From Ignavibacteriaceae bacterium (lineage in GTDB: Bacteria; Bacteroidota; Ignavibacteria; Ignavibacteriales; Ignavibacteriaceae): a stretch of 7,222 bases of DNA. This document shows positions 5,780 to 7,222 of this stretch, piece after piece; position 1 is the stretch's first letter, and every line of letters starts with the position of its first letter. The stretch covers positions 1 to 7,222 of the forward strand of contig JACAFA010000233.1 in NCBI GenBank assembly GCA_013388525.1. The letters run 5' to 3'. The position numbers and the translations under genes were made by a program. The notes under the pieces were generated by a model that searched no databases, was not told the origin of the DNA, and saw only the letters and a list, made by a program, of their open reading frames with translations.

Positions 5780-6238
5780 TTACTCATCACAAAAATTTAA
5801 AACCCTCTGTCTGTAATCTTCCAGAACCTTTTTGTCAGTTCCGGCAATTTTTTTTATTGAGTAGCAGTAAGCAAAAATTATCGGAATGATCATATTATCA
5901 CTTTTTGAATAAAATCTATCTATCTCGTTTACGATATCCTCGAGAGTAATCTCATCTGATTTACTTTCACCTTGAAGTGATTCAATATCATCTTTGCAGC
6001 CGAGAGATTCTATTTCGGGATATTTTTCCTGCGTTAAACGATATCGTTCAAGGATCGAACCAAGATAATTTTCTTTTGAGGTGCTGTAAGGTTGTATTGG
6101 ATCTTCCAGACTTATCCAGGTGTAACCATTGTCTGCACTCTTAGTATAACGCTCAGACTGTGGTAAAGCATTTGCAGCAAAGATCAAAAACAAAGCGATT
6201 AAAATATTTGGTAATCTATTTTTTTTATAACTATTCAA
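5780..6238 (-). CDS. Exported protein of unknown function
   Basis: The 152-residue product begins with a signal peptide: basic MNSYKKNRLP, then the hydrophobic NILIALFLIFAANA with a probable cleavage at ANA-LP near residue 24. The mature part starts with an aromatic, polar region (YTKSADNGYTWISLEDP), then acidic helices (SKSDEITLEDIVNEIDRFY), then MIIPIIFAYCYSIKKIAG and a final helix. Cysteines are at 81, 125 and 150, so one disulfide is possible after export. The start is TTG at 6238, overlapping the last codons of the upstream gene by eight bases; the signal peptide supports this start. The two genes are probably translated together. The family is not recognised. Confidence 0.65.
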   Translation of the reverse strand: MNSYKKNRLPNILIALFLIFAANALPQSERYTKSADNGYTWISLEDPIQPYSTSKENYLGSILERYRLTQEKYPEIESLGCKDDIESLQGESKSDEITLEDIVNEIDRFYSKSDNMIIPIIFAYCYSIKKIAGTDKKVLEDYRQRVLNFCDE

Positions 6239-6584
6239 GTGGTTCTAAAAGTAATTCAAAATGTTTGAGAAGATGGTTTATATCACTTCTGATCCATTCC
6301 TCATCCTTTTGAGTTGGCTCGATATCTACTACTCTTAGGATTTCGTAACGTATTTGTAAAGTAACTCTGTTTCCTTTGATAAAAACCTTGCTGTTTCTGT
6401 TAACGGTTGTACGCTGCACAGTTCCCAGCACACTAGTATAAAAACTTTTATTTTCAAAGATGGGACTGTGGTTAATTACATCGTTCAGCGTGTTTGCATC
6501 AACATCGCTGTCAAGTTCGTAAATGGCAGTGCAGTAAGTAACCATTTCTTTGAGCCCGCCGCTTAATTCAATTTTCTTTTTCAT
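6231..6584 (-). CDS. Protein of unknown function, first gene of a two-gene operon
   Basis: This 117-residue product has no signal peptide or membrane helix and is presumably cytoplasmic. It appears alpha/beta: strands around SKVFIKGNRVTLQIRYEILRVVDI (about 65-88) and a C-terminal helix (EEWIRSDINHLLKHFELLLEPLE). I find no motif that points to a function. ATG 6584 is preceded by AAAGGAT at a six-base spacing, a good ribosome binding site. It overlaps the downstream exported-protein gene by eight bases, so the two likely share a transcript. Confidence 0.65.
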   Translation of the reverse strand: MKKKIELSGGLKEMVTYCTAIYELDSDVDANTLNDVINHSPIFENKSFYTSVLGTVQRTTVNRNSKVFIKGNRVTLQIRYEILRVVDIEPTQKDEEWIRSDINHLLKHFELLLEPLE

Positions 6585-6590
6585 GATTTT

Positions 6591-6597
6591 ATCCTTT
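6591..6597 (-). promoter_or_regulatory. Ribosome binding site of the 117-residue protein gene
   Basis: Read on the - strand, AAAGGAT lies six bases before ATG 6584 and supports that start. Confidence 0.6.
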
Positions 6598-6661
6598 AAT
6601 TAAAAATTCATCCTGAAGTTATTGCAGAATCTACAATAATAATTATTATGTTTAAAGAGAC

Positions 6662-6720
6662 GCTGAAATGAAACTTGCCTGACGCCTGCCTTTCCGGTAG
6701 GCGGGGCAGTCAGGTTCAGC
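6662..6720. repeat. GC-rich three-tier imperfect palindrome, probably a dispersed intergenic repeat
   Basis: Three nested pairings share one centre. The outer is GCTGAA (6662-6667) with TTCAGC (6715-6720), the middle is CCTGAC (6678-6683) with GTCAGG (6709-6714), and the inner is GCCTGCC (6684-6690) with GGTAGGC (6696-6702), with one G-T wobble and a TTTCC loop. Its core is far richer in G/C than anything around it. The outer GACGCTGAAATGAAACTTG...TTCAGC resembles an intergenic repeat I recall from Bacteroidota-like genomes, with a GC-rich hairpin set inside. It sits between the divergent genes starting at 6584 and 6747 and has no T run, so a terminator role is unlikely. Confidence 0.65.
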
Positions 6721-6746
6721 ATAAATGAAATTACAAATACAAACCT

Positions 6747-7222
6747 ATGGCATCGCATCTTCTAAGTAAATCTTCTTACATAAAAGGACTTCAGTGCGAA
6801 AAGCATCTTTATCTTTATAAATATCATTATGAAGAAATGGATGAACTTTCTGAAATGCAGAAAGCTATTTTCAAAAGAGGAATAAACGTTGGAGAACTTG
6901 CACAAAAATTATTTCCCGGCGGAGTTGTTGCTACACAGGGAGACCCACCCGATTATGAAAAAGCACTAAAGAAGACAAAAGAGCTTATTGATAGTAATGA
7001 AAAAGTTATTTATGAAGCGGCATTTATGTTTAATGATGTCTTATCAATTGCCGATATTTTTGTTATGGAAAAAGGAGGTGCAAAAGTTTACGAGGTTAAA
7101 AGCTCGACTTCAATTTCAGAGACATATCTGAATGATGCGGCTTTGCAATATTATGTTATTTCTGGGCAGGGGATAAGAGTAAAAGATTTTTCTATTATCT
7201 ACATCAACAATCAATATATCAG
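6747..7222 (+). CDS. Cas4-like PD-(D/E)XK nuclease of DUF2779 type, N-terminal part
   Basis: The gene runs off the right edge; 158 residues are visible of a protein usually around 500 long. The N-terminus MASHLLSKSSYIKGLQCEKHLYLYKY fits the start of DUF2779 and related RecB/Cas4-like nucleases, where the cysteine (C17) can join an iron-sulfur cluster with cysteines further on. The nuclease core follows: E90 (VIYEAAF), D103 in SIADIF, then E116-V-K118 in YEVKSSTS, giving the D...EXK metal-binding set, and Q134 in AALQYY, which fits the RecB-family Q-containing motif. It would cut DNA (or possibly RNA). The C-terminal DUF2779 part is not visible. ATG 6747 has no Shine-Dalgarno sequence. Nothing CRISPR-related is nearby, so it should not be called cas4. 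Confidence 0.82.
   Translation, partial: MASHLLSKSSYIKGLQCEKHLYLYKYHYEEMDELSEMQKAIFKRGINVGELAQKLFPGGVVATQGDPPDYEKALKKTKELIDSNEKVIYEAAFMFNDVLSIADIFVMEKGGAKVYEVKSSTSISETYLNDAALQYYVISGQGIRVKDFSIIYINNQYI

Noticed and set aside
6747..7222. Genuine cas4 of a CRISPR-Cas system
   Set aside because: No repeats or other cas genes are present, and the N-terminus fits the DUF2779 family better.

Overview
The window is AT-rich throughout. Its two best promoters fit both the general sigma-70 pattern and the Bacteroidota-type pattern (TTG, 19-20 bp, TAnnTTTG). Several genes start with GTG or TTG and lack a clear Shine-Dalgarno sequence. Together with the protein families (a Cas4-like/DUF2779-type nuclease, a periplasmic HEAT-repeat protein, lineage-restricted small proteins), this suggests a member of the Bacteroidota/Chlorobiota/Ignavibacteriota group. 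That assignment is inference; no taxonomic marker settles it.

Left part (1-1640, + strand). A probably broken 3' gene end (1-151) is followed by a strong promoter, an initiator tRNA-fMet (246-318) and its terminator. A damaged second copy of the tRNA 3' half lies 80 bp further on, as expected of an old attachment site. Next comes a two-gene HEPN-MNT cassette (501-1533). The first protein fuses a winged helix to a nucleotidyltransferase with an exact GS-X10-DXD motif. The second is a HEPN protein without the usual R-X4-6-H RNase motif. Two identical 18-bp palindromes, spaced exactly 20 bp apart, lie between a near-consensus promoter and the first start codon and look like an autoregulatory operator. 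The cassette ends in a two-way terminator.

Middle part (1640-4750, mostly - strand). It holds a small membrane protein whose reading frame seems to shift near its middle, a solitary amino-DNA methyltransferase (2407-3651) with no restriction enzyme beside it, a short unannotated 56-residue protein (3963-4133), and an exported HEAT-repeat protein with its own terminator. The gaps are AT-rich and contain at most faint coding remnants.

Right part (4750-7222). It has a small two-helix membrane protein (+), a MerR/excisionase-like DNA-binding protein (+), and a - strand pair consisting of a protein of unknown function overlapping an exported protein of unknown function. A GC-rich nested palindrome follows, then the start of a Cas4-like PD-(D/E)XK nuclease that runs off the window.

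The genes do not form one pathway. The tRNA-side region looks like an accessory insertion hot spot carrying the HEPN-MNT toxin-antitoxin-like module, and this is the most interesting system in the window.
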